The position numbers were made by a program, and so were the translations under genes. This document shows positions 34,124-43,172 of a stretch of DNA of 64,000 bases, piece after piece; within the stretch, counting starts at the first letter, position 1, and the number at the start of each line of letters is the position of its first letter. The stretch comes from UBA2988 sp965237965 (GTDB lineage: Bacteria; Gemmatimonadota; Gemmatimonadetes; Longimicrobiales; Gaopeijiaceae). The DNA is taken from NCBI GenBank assembly GCA_965237965.1, contig CBDEGT010000001.1, forward strand, positions 558,001 to 622,000, in the 5' to 3' direction. The notes under the pieces were generated by a model, which had not been told where the DNA came from, did not search any database, and saw nothing but the letters and a program-made list of their open reading frames with translations.

Positions 34124-35541
34124 GCGTGCTCGATGTGGTCTCGCTTGCGCGCACGGCGCCGGTTCATTTCCTCGGAATCGGCGGTGCCGGCATGTGCGCG
34201 CTCGCGGAACTGGTGGCGCGCATGGGTGGGCGCGTGAGCGGCTGCGATCTCAAGCAAAGTCCGGCTGTGCGGCGGCTGGAAGCACTTGGGGCAGATGTCG
34301 CGACCGGCCACTCTGCCGATCACGTGGACGACGCAGCAGCCCTCGTGATCACCGCCGCGATTCCCGAGGATCATCCCGAGGTCGTGCGTGCCCGCGAGCT
34401 CGGCGTGCCCGTGGTCAAGCGAGCCGCCGCGGTCGGTGCGATCGCTAACCAGGGAAGGGTGGTGGCCGTGGCCGGGACACACGGGAAGACCACCACTACG
34501 GCGATGGCGGCGGAGGTGCTGGCGGCGGCCGGGATGAACCCGACCGCGCTGGTGGGAGGTACGGTCGCGGGTTGGGACGGAAATCTCCGCTACGGTGGAG
34601 GAGACCTCTACGTGGTGGAGGCCGACGAGTACGATCGTTCGTTCCACACCCTCGAGCCGGACGTCGCTGTGGTCACCAACGTAGAGGCCGACCACCTCGA
34701 CGTGTACGGAGATCTCGCGGGCGTGGAGGATGGCTTCCGGATCTTCCTGGGCAGCCTCCGGCCCGGTGGGAGGGTCGCAGTGTGCGCCGACGACAATGGT
34801 GCGGCGCGACTGCTCGCTGGCGTGGGCACGGGGGGCTACAGCTATGGGCTTTCGGCTGGGTCGAAGCTGCGTGCGATCGACGTGCGGTCGAGCCACGCTG
34901 GTACCAGCTGCCGGGTGATGGAGGACGGCGCGGACGCCGGCCCGCTCGCGCTGGGCGTGCCTGGGCTGCACAACCTGCGCAATGCGCTCGGTGCTGCCGC
35001 GGCCGCACGGTATCTGGGTGCCGAGTGGAGCGCGATCGGCGATGGTCTTGCTGCGTATCGCGGGGTGGCTCGTCGCTTCCAGGGGCTGGGAGAGGCAGGT
35101 GGTGTCGTCGTCGTCGATGACTACGCGCACCATCCGACCGAAATCAGGGCCACCCTCTCTGCGTTGCGGACGATTCACGCCGAGCGCCGACTCGTCGCCG
35201 TCTTCCAGCCGCACCTCTACTCACGCACGCGCGACTTCCATCGCGAGTTCGGGGCGGCGCTGGCGGAAGCCGACGTGGTCTGGGTCACGGACGTCTTTCC
35301 CGCGCGCGAGCGGCCGATCCCGGGTATCACCGGCGAGCTGATCGTAACCGCCGCGCGCGACGCCGGTGCGGAGCAGGTGCAGTATCAGCGCGAGTTCGCC
35401 GGGTTGACGGGGGCGGTCGCGGGATCTCTCCGCCCGGGCGACGTAGTGGTCACGCTGGGAGCCGGATCGATCGAGGAGGTCGGGCCGGCCGTGCTCACCC
35501 GGCTGCGGGAGTCGGCCGCGATGCGGGAACATCGTGCGTAG
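34120..35541 (+). CDS. murC: UDP-MurNAc:L-Ala ligase
   Basis: This 473-residue MurC has the N-terminal UDP-binding HFLGIGGAGMCALAEL, the P-loop GTHGKTTTTAMAAEVLA, VEADEYDRSFHTLEPD, NVEADHLDVYGDL and the C-terminal VDDYAHHPTEIRATL with FQPHLYSRTRDF. It catalyses the first Mur ligation. It overlaps murG by 4 bp and ftsQ by 8 bp. MurB and Ddl, often placed here in other lineages, are absent. Confidence 0.97.
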   Translation: MSVLDVVSLARTAPVHFLGIGGAGMCALAELVARMGGRVSGCDLKQSPAVRRLEALGADVATGHSADHVDDAAALVITAAIPEDHPEVVRARELGVPVVKRAAAVGAIANQGRVVAVAGTHGKTTTTAMAAEVLAAAGMNPTALVGGTVAGWDGNLRYGGGDLYVVEADEYDRSFHTLEPDVAVVTNVEADHLDVYGDLAGVEDGFRIFLGSLRPGGRVAVCADDNGAARLLAGVGTGGYSYGLSAGSKLRAIDVRSSHAGTSCRVMEDGADAGPLALGVPGLHNLRNALGAAAAARYLGAEWSAIGDGLAAYRGVARRFQGLGEAGGVVVVDDYAHHPTEIRATLSALRTIHAERRLVAVFQPHLYSRTRDFHREFGAALAEADVVWVTDVFPARERPIPGITGELIVTAARDAGAEQVQYQREFAGLTGAVAGSLRPGDVVVTLGAGSIEEVGPAVLTRLRESAAMREHRA

Positions 35542-36274
35542 GCCGGGGCGGTTCGTCGGATGGCTCAGTGCGGCCATGCTGGTCGGCTGGGGGCTCTCCC
35601 TGGCCGCCCCGCACGTTCCGCGCACGCTCGCCGAACTCGAGTGGTTCCGGGTGCGAGAGCTCCGTGTCGAGGGGATACGCTACATCACCGCGGATGAGGT
35701 CGAGCGCATCGCCGCGGTGCCGATCGAGGCCAACATCTGGGACGATCCCTCGCCGATCGAGGCGCGCGTGAGGGCTCATCCTCTGGTCGGCGAGGCTTCG
35801 GTGGTCCGACGAATCCCTGGCACGCTCGTCGTGCGCATCGAGGAGCGCGAGCCCGTCGCGCTCTTGCCGACCCCAGCTCTCGAGCCGGTCGATCGTGACG
35901 GCCGTCGATTGCCGCTCGACCCAGCGCGGCTGGGCCTCGATTTGCCCCTGATCCAGCCCCGCAGGAGTCATCCCGGCGCGGCCACCGCGGCGGCGCTTGC
36001 CCCCGCGACGCGTGAGATCGCGCGCTTGGCCGAGGTCGATCCCACCCTCTGGGCGAACCTATCCGTCGTGACCACTGACGGGGCCCATGACGTCGAGCTC
36101 GAGCTTGCGGATCCCGCGGTTCGGCTGCTGACTCGGATCCCGCTCACACCCGTGCGCCTCCGCGAGGCGCTGGCAGTTCTGTCGGACGCAACCGGCCGGA
36201 CGGACGAGCCTCCGGCCACACTCGACCTGCGCTTTGCCGACCAGGTGGTGGTCCGGCGAGGAGAAGCCAACTGA
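35534..36274 (+). CDS. ftsQ: cell division protein FtsQ
   Basis: This 246-residue bitopic protein starts at a GTG overlapping the murC end. A short tail is followed by one TM helix (WLSAAMLVGWGLSLAA), a POTRA domain (FRVRELRVEGIRYITADEVERI, then HPLVGEASVVRRIPGTLVVRIEEREPVAL) and a beta domain. It recruits FtsL/FtsB and FtsW/FtsI to the septum. It lies between murC and ftsA as in many dcw clusters. Confidence 0.93.
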   Translation: MRRPGRFVGWLSAAMLVGWGLSLAAPHVPRTLAELEWFRVRELRVEGIRYITADEVERIAAVPIEANIWDDPSPIEARVRAHPLVGEASVVRRIPGTLVVRIEEREPVALLPTPALEPVDRDGRRLPLDPARLGLDLPLIQPRRSHPGAATAAALAPATREIARLAEVDPTLWANLSVVTTDGAHDVELELADPAVRLLTRIPLTPVRLREALAVLSDATGRTDEPPATLDLRFADQVVVRRGEAN

Positions 36275-36276
36275 AG

Positions 36277-37509
36277 ATGCGCGCGAATCTGATCGCCGGC
36301 TTGGATATCGGCACGACCAAGACCTACGCCGTCATCGGCGAGGTCGTGGGCGAGCCTCCGCGGCAGCCCATGCTCAAGATCCGCGGCGTCGGGCAAGCCC
36401 GAACGACCGGCGTGCGGGGCGACCTGGTGACGAACATCGAGGCCACGTCCGAGACCATCAAGCAGGCTCTGCGAGAGGCGGAGTTGATGGCGGGTCTGAC
36501 CGTGGACCGGGTGTTCGCGGGCATCGCGGGCGACCACATCCACGCACGCCATTCGATGGGAGTCGTGGCGGTCGCGGGCGACGAGGTCACGACAGGTGAC
36601 GTGGCACGAGTTCACGTGGTCGCGCAGGCCGTGGCGCTCCCTCCGGACCGCGAGCTATTGCACGCGATCCCTACCGACTACCGCGTCGACCATCAGAGCG
36701 GGATCAAGCACCCGTTGGGCATGGCCGCTACGCGACTGGAGACCGAGGTCTACCTGATCACCAGCTCCCGGACGGCCGCGGTCAACATACGCAAGGCGGT
36801 CGCGAGGTCCGGGTATGGGGTGCAGGAATTGGTGCTCGAGCCGCTGGCTTCCGCACGCGCCGTCCTGACCGAGGACGAGAAGGAGATCGGCGCTGCGACG
36901 GTCGAAATGGGTGGTGCCACCACCGAGGTAGCGGTCTACCACCACGGCCAGATCCAGCACGTGGCGGTCGTCGCGATGGGTAGTGACGTCGTGACCGCCG
37001 ACCTGGTGAAGGGCCTGGGCGTCCCGTGGGGCGAGGCGCAAAAGGCGAAGGAGTTCTACGCCACGGCGGTCGCCGGGATGGTCGATCCCGAGGAGACCGT
37101 CGAGATGCCCGGTCCGGCTCCGAGGCAGCTCCGCCACGTCGCCCGCGAGTTGATCGCTCATATCGCCGAGCAGCGGCTGGACGAGATCCTCGGACTGGTG
37201 CGGGAGGACCTCCACCACGAGGAGCTCCTCGAGCGACTCGGTGCCGGGATCGTCCTGACCGGCGGCGGGGCCGCCATGCCGGGCATGGTGGAGCTGGCGC
37301 AGCAACTGTTTCCGGCACCGGTGCGGCTGGGAGTGCCATCCGAGGGGCTCACGGGTCTGGCCGACTCGGTGGGGCGCCCGCGCTTCGCAACCGCGGTCGG
37401 GCTGGCCCTGTACGGGTTGGAGCGGTTCGCGGAGACGGGGGAGGGAGCGTCGACGGTCGGATCCGGAGTGCTCACCAAGGTAGGATCGTGGCTCAAGGAG
37501 TTCTTTTGA
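36277..37509 (+). CDS. ftsA: cell division actin-like ATPase FtsA
   Basis: This 410-residue actin-fold protein has IAGLDIGTTKTYAVIGEV (phosphate 1), the SHS2 (1C) domain with DRVFAGIAGDHIHARHS, AATVEMGGATTEVAVYHHG (phosphate 2) and GIVLTGGGAAMPGM (adenosine motif). The C-terminus GSWLKEFF is the amphipathic membrane-targeting helix. It anchors FtsZ filaments to the membrane. It starts 2 bp after ftsQ. Confidence 0.96.
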   Translation: MRANLIAGLDIGTTKTYAVIGEVVGEPPRQPMLKIRGVGQARTTGVRGDLVTNIEATSETIKQALREAELMAGLTVDRVFAGIAGDHIHARHSMGVVAVAGDEVTTGDVARVHVVAQAVALPPDRELLHAIPTDYRVDHQSGIKHPLGMAATRLETEVYLITSSRTAAVNIRKAVARSGYGVQELVLEPLASARAVLTEDEKEIGAATVEMGGATTEVAVYHHGQIQHVAVVAMGSDVVTADLVKGLGVPWGEAQKAKEFYATAVAGMVDPEETVEMPGPAPRQLRHVARELIAHIAEQRLDEILGLVREDLHHEELLERLGAGIVLTGGGAAMPGMVELAQQLFPAPVRLGVPSEGLTGLADSVGRPRFATAVGLALYGLERFAETGEGASTVGSGVLTKVGSWLKEFF

Positions 37510-37537
37510 CCGCTGCCCAGGCAGCCTGGAGACGACA

Positions 37538-38743
37538 ATGATGATCTTCGAGTTCGACGACAGACCGGTGCAGAGCGCCAGCATGAAGGTGGTCGGCGTG
37601 GGCGGGGGTGGCGGTAACGCCGTGAACCGCATGATCGACGAGGACCTGGAGGGTGTCGAGTTCATCTCGCTCAACACCGACTCGCAGGCGCTCAAGAGCT
37701 CACGCGCCCAGGTTACGCTTCAGATCGGGAAGAAGCTGACACGTGGGCTGGGCGCCGGCGCACGTCCCGAGATCGGTCGGCAGGCGGTGGCCGAGAGCGC
37801 GGAAGAGGTGCGCCGCGCTCTCGAGGGCGCCGATCTGGTCTTCGTCGCCGCCGGCATGGGCGGCGGTACCGGAACCGGTGCGGCCCCGATGGTCGCGGAG
37901 ATCGCACGCGAGCTGGGCGCGCTCACGATCGGAGTCGTCACCCGCCCCTTCTCGTTTGAGGGGAAGAAGCGCGATCACCAGGCGAACCAGGGGCTCGCCG
38001 AGCTGCGCCGATGCGTCGATACCCTGATCATCGTGCCGAACGACCGGATCCTCGCGGTCGTGCCCAAGGGCACGACCTTCAAGAACGCGCTCAAGAAGGC
38101 CGACGAAGTCCTCCTCCACGCCACCCAGGGGATCAGCGATCTGATCCGCGTAAGCGGCGAGGTGAACGTCGACTTCGCCGACGTACGGACCATCATGGCG
38201 TGCCGCGGTCCTGCGCTCATGGGCTCCGGCTTCGGGGAGGGAGAGAATCGTGCCCAGGAGGCCGCGCAGGAGGCGATTAGCTCGCCTTTGCTCGACAAAG
38301 TCGCGATCAGGGGTGCCCAGGGAGTGCTCCTGAACATCACGGGCGGAATGGACCTGGCTATTGACGAAGTGACCCAGATCTCGACAATCATTCAAGACGA
38401 GGCCGGGGAGGACGCCGAGATCATCTTCGGGGCGGTGCACGACCCCAGCCTGGAGGGGAAGGTCCGGGTAACGGTGATCGCGACCGGCTTTCCTGACGGA
38501 GTAGAGGACGAAAACGTCATCCGCCCCGACTTCCGGCGAGCGTCCCGGCAGCATCAGAAGACTGCGACCCGCTCCCGGTCGCAGGTCCGGTCGATGCCGC
38601 AGCCGGCGAGGAAGGTGGCGGTGGGTGGTGGATCGGGCATCCTGCCGCTGGGCCCGTTTGCCGGGCGGCCGGAGCGGGTGATCACGCGTGAGGAGGTCGG
38701 CGAGCTCGACATACCGACCTTCATTCGTCGTCAGATGGACTGA
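37538..38743 (+). CDS. ftsZ: cell division GTPase FtsZ
   Basis: This 401-residue tubulin homologue, preceded by GGAG, has MKVVGVGGGGGNAVNRMI, LNTDSQAL, and the GTP-binding tubulin signature GMGGGTGTGAAP. The T7 region includes VNVDFADVRTIM. A linker leads to the conserved C-terminal peptide ELDIPTFIRRQ that binds FtsA and other partners. It forms the Z-ring and is the last classical dcw gene here. Confidence 0.97.
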   Translation: MMIFEFDDRPVQSASMKVVGVGGGGGNAVNRMIDEDLEGVEFISLNTDSQALKSSRAQVTLQIGKKLTRGLGAGARPEIGRQAVAESAEEVRRALEGADLVFVAAGMGGGTGTGAAPMVAEIARELGALTIGVVTRPFSFEGKKRDHQANQGLAELRRCVDTLIIVPNDRILAVVPKGTTFKNALKKADEVLLHATQGISDLIRVSGEVNVDFADVRTIMACRGPALMGSGFGEGENRAQEAAQEAISSPLLDKVAIRGAQGVLLNITGGMDLAIDEVTQISTIIQDEAGEDAEIIFGAVHDPSLEGKVRVTVIATGFPDGVEDENVIRPDFRRASRQHQKTATRSRSQVRSMPQPARKVAVGGGSGILPLGPFAGRPERVITREEVGELDIPTFIRRQMD

Positions 38744-38772
38744 GGTTTACGGAGTTTCTCGACCTGTCGCTG

Positions 38773-40188
38773 GTGGCGGAGCGGAACGGCCACGTGCCGA
38801 CCCACGCCCGCCACGTCGCCGGCCCGAGCCCGGCTCGCCTGAACCTGGTGCTGGAACGGATGCTGCTCGTCCCTCGACAGCCAGTGCGCGCGCTGCTCGG
38901 CCTCGGTGGGGTCGCCGGGCTCGGGTTCGCGTTCCTCACGCCTGCTCCGGAGCGCGACGTGGGTAGGCTCGCGCCCGTGTACGCGGTGGCGGCCGAGCGC
39001 GTGGAGGTGCGCCAGCTCGGGGCCGGGCACACACTCGGGGAGGTATTGGCGACGTTCACGGGGCCCAACGAGCAGCACAACCTGCTGCTCGCGTTCCAGG
39101 AATTCGCGAGCCCCCGCCGGATGCGTGTGGGCACCGAGATCAGTCTGCGCTACCGGGCGGACGATGAATGGCTGCGCGGCGTGGATGTCGTGCTGAACCC
39201 CGACTCGACGGTGCGGCTCACGCGCGACGAGATCGGATGGTCGTCGTCGATGGTACGGACCCCGACGTGGACCGACACGCTTTATGCGGTCGGTCAAATT
39301 GAGGACGTGCTCTGGAACGCGGTGGTCGATAGCCGAGCGCTCGAGGGGGTACCGGTCAGGGACCGAGCGCTGCTGATTCACCATCTCGACCAAGTGTTTC
39401 AGTGGCAGATCGACTTCTCGCGCCAGATCCGGCGTGGCGACCGCTACCGCTTCGCGTTCGAGAGAGAGGTACGGCCGGATGGAAGCATGCGCTCCGGCCG
39501 TTTGATCGCGGCCGAGCTCGTGAACGCAGGCAACTACCTACACGCGCTGTGGTTCGATCCCGATGGTGACGGCAGGGGCGGCTACTACGACATCGAAGGC
39601 GAGTCGACACGGCGGGCCTTCCTCCTCAAGCCGCTCGAGTTCCGGCGCATCTCGTCACGCTACACCAACTCCCGCTTCCACCCGATCCTCAAGACATGGC
39701 GAGCGCATCGCGGTGTCGACTACGCGGCTTCCACCGGCACCGAGATCATGGCGACCGCCGACGGGGTGGTGACCAGGCGGGGGCCGCGCGGTCCGCTGGG
39801 GAACGCGGTAGAGGTCCGCCATGCCAACGGTTTCGTCACCCGCTACGGGCACATGAGCAGATTCAACTCCGCCGTGCGCGTGGGGACGCGCGTCCGGCAG
39901 GGCGAGGTGATCGGCTACGTTGGAGCTACCGGGCTCGCCACCGCCCCCCACCTCCACTATGAGCTCTGGAGGCACGGTCGACCCGTCGACCCGCTGGGCA
40001 TCGATCTGCCGCCGGGCGATCCCGTGCCGCCGGATCAGCGCCCGCGGTGGGAGGTGGAGCGTGCGGTACGGTTGGCGCTGCTCGAGCGCATGCCGTCGCA
40101 CCGCCTTGCCGGCGTCTCCAACCGTGCCGCGCCGACTCCGACCGGCCCCGCACCGGGTACCCCCCGGGGGGACGGGCAGGACGAGTGA
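38773..40188 (+). CDS. M23/LysM-like metallopeptidase (peptidoglycan endopeptidase)
   Basis: This 471-residue protein starts at a GTG 29 bp after ftsZ. An N-terminal TM (VRALLGLGGVAGLGFAFL) anchors a periplasmic OapA/LysM-like region (EVRQLGAGHTLGEVLATF) and a C-terminal LytM domain with zinc ligands H312 and D316 (HRGVDYA) and H393-x-H395 (HLHYELW). These intact ligands predict an active cross-link endopeptidase rather than an EnvC/NlpD-type activator. Location at the end of the dcw transcript, before a terminator, suggests a role in septal wall splitting. Confidence 0.88.
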   Translation: MAERNGHVPTHARHVAGPSPARLNLVLERMLLVPRQPVRALLGLGGVAGLGFAFLTPAPERDVGRLAPVYAVAAERVEVRQLGAGHTLGEVLATFTGPNEQHNLLLAFQEFASPRRMRVGTEISLRYRADDEWLRGVDVVLNPDSTVRLTRDEIGWSSSMVRTPTWTDTLYAVGQIEDVLWNAVVDSRALEGVPVRDRALLIHHLDQVFQWQIDFSRQIRRGDRYRFAFEREVRPDGSMRSGRLIAAELVNAGNYLHALWFDPDGDGRGGYYDIEGESTRRAFLLKPLEFRRISSRYTNSRFHPILKTWRAHRGVDYAASTGTEIMATADGVVTRRGPRGPLGNAVEVRHANGFVTRYGHMSRFNSAVRVGTRVRQGEVIGYVGATGLATAPHLHYELWRHGRPVDPLGIDLPPGDPVPPDQRPRWEVERAVRLALLERMPSHRLAGVSNRAAPTPTGPAPGTPRGDGQDE

Positions 40189-40213
40189 CGGCAGTGGGGT
40201 CGCCCGATGCTCT

Positions 40214-40245
40214 AGGGGCCCGCGCTCGCGGGCCCTTTCTCTTTT
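40214..40245 (+). terminator. intrinsic terminator at the end of the dcw/M23 transcript
   Basis: GGGCCCGCG (40216-40224) pairs with CGCGGGCCC (40227-40235), extended by A-T and G-T pairs, and is followed by the T-rich run TTTCTCTTTT. It lies between the M23 stop and the next start, leaving only 18 bp to the GTG at 40264. Confidence 0.8.
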
Positions 40246-40263
40246 CGGGTATATCTTCCGCTG

Positions 40264-42189
40264 GTGAAGCTGCTCCTCTTCCTGGTTCCCGCGGCGGCCG
40301 CGGTGGCGTTCGCGGTGTGGACCTACGGCCGACGGGAGCTGCCGGTCGCCGGTCGCTGGATGCCGGCCACGCTGCGTGCGGCGGCTCTCGTGCTCGTGCT
40401 CTTGCTGCTCGTCGATCCGTATCTTCCGGCGGTCGGGACCGGGCCCGAGCTCTGGGTGCTGGTGGATGGCTCGGCGAGCATGGCGATCGGGTCGCCCGGG
40501 GGTACCCCCTGGGACAGCGCCCGCACACGCGCAGATCTGCTGCGTGCCGACGGCGCGCGGGTTCTCCGGTTCGGTGAGCTGCCCGCGGCGCTTCCTGCGG
40601 ACAGCGCCCTCCTTCTTCCTCCCGCAGACCCGCATTCTCGCTTGGTGCCGGCGCTCGAGCGCGCGGCCGAAGCGGGGGCCCGCGATCTGGTCGTGATCTC
40701 TGACTTCCGCGTCGAGGACCCGGTGGCCGCCGGCGCCGCGCTGGCCCGACTGGGTATGGGCGCGCGCTTCGTCGGGGTCGGCGGTGAGGTCAGGAATGCG
40801 GGCATCGCAGGGCTCGCGCTTCCCGCCGATCTTGAGAGCGGGGAGCCCGTGCGTGGGGAGCTGACGGTGTTCTCGAGCGGGGCGGACGCAGGCGACACGA
40901 TCGCGCTCGAGATCCGCGAGGAAGGCCGCCTGGTGTGGAGCGGACGCGCGCCCGCCCCAGCGCCGGGGCGCGTCGAGCGGATCGGCTTCGTGCTTCCACC
41001 TTCGATCCCGGATCCCACCACCGGCGGAGAGGTTCGCTACGAGGCCCGCCTGGGCCTGGTCGGGGACAGCTTCGCCGCCGACGACGAGGCGGTCGCGTAC
41101 GGCGTCGTGGATCCTCGCGAGGGTGTGCTGTTCGCCGTTTCGCTCGCGCCCGACTGGGAGCTGCGGCACCTGATCCCCCTGTTTGCGCGGGTGACAGGAC
41201 TTCCGACGCGAGGCTTCCTGCGGTTCGGTGGCCGCTTCTTATCGACCGAACCCGGGACCGGTTCGCTGAGCGAGCAGGAGGTCGCGGACCGCGTTGGAGA
41301 CGCACGCCTGTTGATTCTCCACGGCCTCGGCGCGGGGGCTCCGGACTGGGCGCGAACCGCGGCCGCGCGCGCACCCCGGGTGCTGGTATTCGCGCGCGAC
41401 GCCGAGGGGGCGGCGGCGGTGGGGATCGCGACGGGCGGTCCTCGAGCAGGCGAGTGGTACCTCGATGCCGAGCCCCCCCCGTCTCCGCTGGCGGGGGAGC
41501 TGTCCGGGCCGGCCTACGCGGCACTCCCGCCGCTGCTCGAGCTTCTCCCGGTCGCCCTCACCGAGCCTGGCTCCGGGCCGCTCGAAGCGCGCCTACAGGG
41601 GTCGGGTCCGGCCCGATCGACGCTGTTGCTCCGTGAGCGGGCCGGGGGCCGTGCGGCCGTTGCGCTCGCCTCCGGTTGGTGGCGCTGGGCACTGCGGCCG
41701 GGTGCCGACGAGGAGGCGTACGCCCGGGTGTGGTCCGCGGTCGCAGGTTGGCTGCTGCGGGGGGACGCGGCGCCTCCGGCCCGTGTTCGCCCCGTGACGC
41801 GGGTGGTGGAAGGGGGCACACCGATCGCATGGACGAGTGGGGGCGTGGTGCCGATCCGGGTGACCGTGTTCGGAGGTGACCGCGTGGTCACGGACACGAC
41901 GCTTGCCGAGCCGGTCGCAAGCCTCCGGACCCCGCCGCTCACGCCCGGGAGTTATCGCTACCTCACCCGGGCCGGTCCGGACAGCGCGACCGGGCGCTTC
42001 GACGTGCGCGGTACTTCTTCAGAGCTTCGCCATGCTCGAATGGAGCTCCCCGACCCGATCGCGGTTTCCGCCGATGCAGACTCCGAGTCCGCGGGGCGGG
42101 CGCTCCGAGCGCATCCTGCCCCGTGGCTGATCCTGGTCGCGCTTCTGTGCGCAGAGTGGGTGACGCGGCGACGCAAGGGGCTGAGATAG
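40264..42189 (+). CDS. membrane-anchored VWA-like domain protein (BatA/DUF-type), function unknown
   Basis: This 641-residue protein starts at a GTG. Two N-terminal hydrophobic helices (LLLFLVPAAAAVAFAVWTY; LRAAALVLVLLLLVDPYL) are followed by a von Willebrand A-like domain with a MIDAS motif D68-G-S70-A-S72. Beta-rich domains and a region resembling a class I glutamine-amidotransferase-like fold (RLLILHGLGAG) come next, then a single C-terminal TM (PWLILVALLCAEWVTRRRKG). This matches large BatA-like proteins of Bacteroidota and Gemmatimonadota. The bulk is predicted to be periplasmic. Cotranscription with ftsY is plausible, with a 31-bp gap. Confidence 0.7.
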   Translation: MKLLLFLVPAAAAVAFAVWTYGRRELPVAGRWMPATLRAAALVLVLLLLVDPYLPAVGTGPELWVLVDGSASMAIGSPGGTPWDSARTRADLLRADGARVLRFGELPAALPADSALLLPPADPHSRLVPALERAAEAGARDLVVISDFRVEDPVAAGAALARLGMGARFVGVGGEVRNAGIAGLALPADLESGEPVRGELTVFSSGADAGDTIALEIREEGRLVWSGRAPAPAPGRVERIGFVLPPSIPDPTTGGEVRYEARLGLVGDSFAADDEAVAYGVVDPREGVLFAVSLAPDWELRHLIPLFARVTGLPTRGFLRFGGRFLSTEPGTGSLSEQEVADRVGDARLLILHGLGAGAPDWARTAAARAPRVLVFARDAEGAAAVGIATGGPRAGEWYLDAEPPPSPLAGELSGPAYAALPPLLELLPVALTEPGSGPLEARLQGSGPARSTLLLRERAGGRAAVALASGWWRWALRPGADEEAYARVWSAVAGWLLRGDAAPPARVRPVTRVVEGGTPIAWTSGGVVPIRVTVFGGDRVVTDTTLAEPVASLRTPPLTPGSYRYLTRAGPDSATGRFDVRGTSSELRHARMELPDPIAVSADADSESAGRALRAHPAPWLILVALLCAEWVTRRRKGLR

Positions 42190-42220
42190 CTTCGCCCATG
42201 CACCCGGACCGGACGGATCG

Positions 42221-43147
42221 ATGAACCGGCTGTTCCGCACCCGCACGGAGGCGAAGAAGTCACTGTGGCGCCGTGCGGTCGATCTCGGCTTGACCGATGT
42301 GCGCGTTCTCGCGAGCGGGATGGACCACGAGACGCTGGAAACCCTCGAGGAGCGGCTGCTGGCCGCGGACTTCGGGGTCCAGGCGACGCTGCGGCTGGTG
42401 GATGCGGTCGAGACACGCGCTCGCAAGGGCGAGGTGCGCGGCCCGAAAGGCCTCCGTAGCGCGCTCCGCGACGAGCTGGGACGCATCCTGGCTCCTGCTC
42501 GCGACGCAGGCCTGCGCATGGCCGATGCCGGTCCTACTGTCTGGCTCGTGGTCGGGGTGAACGGCGTAGGCAAGACCACGACCATCGCCAAACTGGCTCA
42601 AAAGCTGCACAGGGACGGGAAGTCCGTGCTGGTGGCGGCCGCCGACACGTACCGGGCGGGGGCCGTGGCACAGCTGGCCGTTTGGGCCGAGCGCGTGGAC
42701 GCACATTTTGTGGGCGGGAAAGACGGGTGCGATCCGGCAGCGGTCGCGTTCGACGCGATCGATGCCGCCGAGTCCAGGGGGACCGACGTGGCGCTCGTCG
42801 ACACCGCGGGGCGGCTTCATACGAATCGCAATCTGATGGAGGAGCTCAGGAAGGTGGATCGTGTGATCGCGCGCCGGCTCGAGGGGGCTCCCCACGAGAC
42901 GCTGATCGTGCTCGACGCCACCGTGGGCCAGAACGCTCTCGATCAGGTCAGCGCCTTCAGTAAGGCCGTCGGGTTGACGGGAATACTGCTTGCCAAGTTC
43001 GACAGCACAGCCCGAGGCGGCATCGTCATCGCGCTCCAGGAGGAGATGGAACTGCCGGTGAAGTTCGTGGGCACCGGTGAAGGGGTCGACGACCTGGAGC
43101 CGTTCGACCCGGACGGGTTCGTAGCCGGCGTCTTCGAGGAGCGGTGA
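42221..43147 (+). CDS. ftsY: signal recognition particle receptor FtsY
   Basis: This 308-residue SRP GTPase has an N domain (LEERLLAADFGVQATLRLVD), the G1 loop VVGVNGVGKTTTIAKLA, AADTYRAGAVAQLAVW, the G3 region LVDTAGRLHTNRNLMEEL and the late LLAKFDSTARGG, where the usual TKLD reads AKFD. It lacks the long acidic A domain of enterobacterial FtsY. It docks SRP-ribosome complexes at the membrane for cotranslational insertion. Confidence 0.95.
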   Translation: MNRLFRTRTEAKKSLWRRAVDLGLTDVRVLASGMDHETLETLEERLLAADFGVQATLRLVDAVETRARKGEVRGPKGLRSALRDELGRILAPARDAGLRMADAGPTVWLVVGVNGVGKTTTIAKLAQKLHRDGKSVLVAAADTYRAGAVAQLAVWAERVDAHFVGGKDGCDPAAVAFDAIDAAESRGTDVALVDTAGRLHTNRNLMEELRKVDRVIARRLEGAPHETLIVLDATVGQNALDQVSAFSKAVGLTGILLAKFDSTARGGIVIALQEEMELPVKFVGTGEGVDDLEPFDPDGFVAGVFEER

Positions 43148-43172
43148 GGGCTACGTCCACCCCCCGCGGCGT

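Noticed and set aside
39655..41169. 504-codon minus-strand frame over the M23 and VWA genes
   Set aside because: It spans a terminator and is antisense to conserved zinc-ligand motifs; no homology is recognisable.
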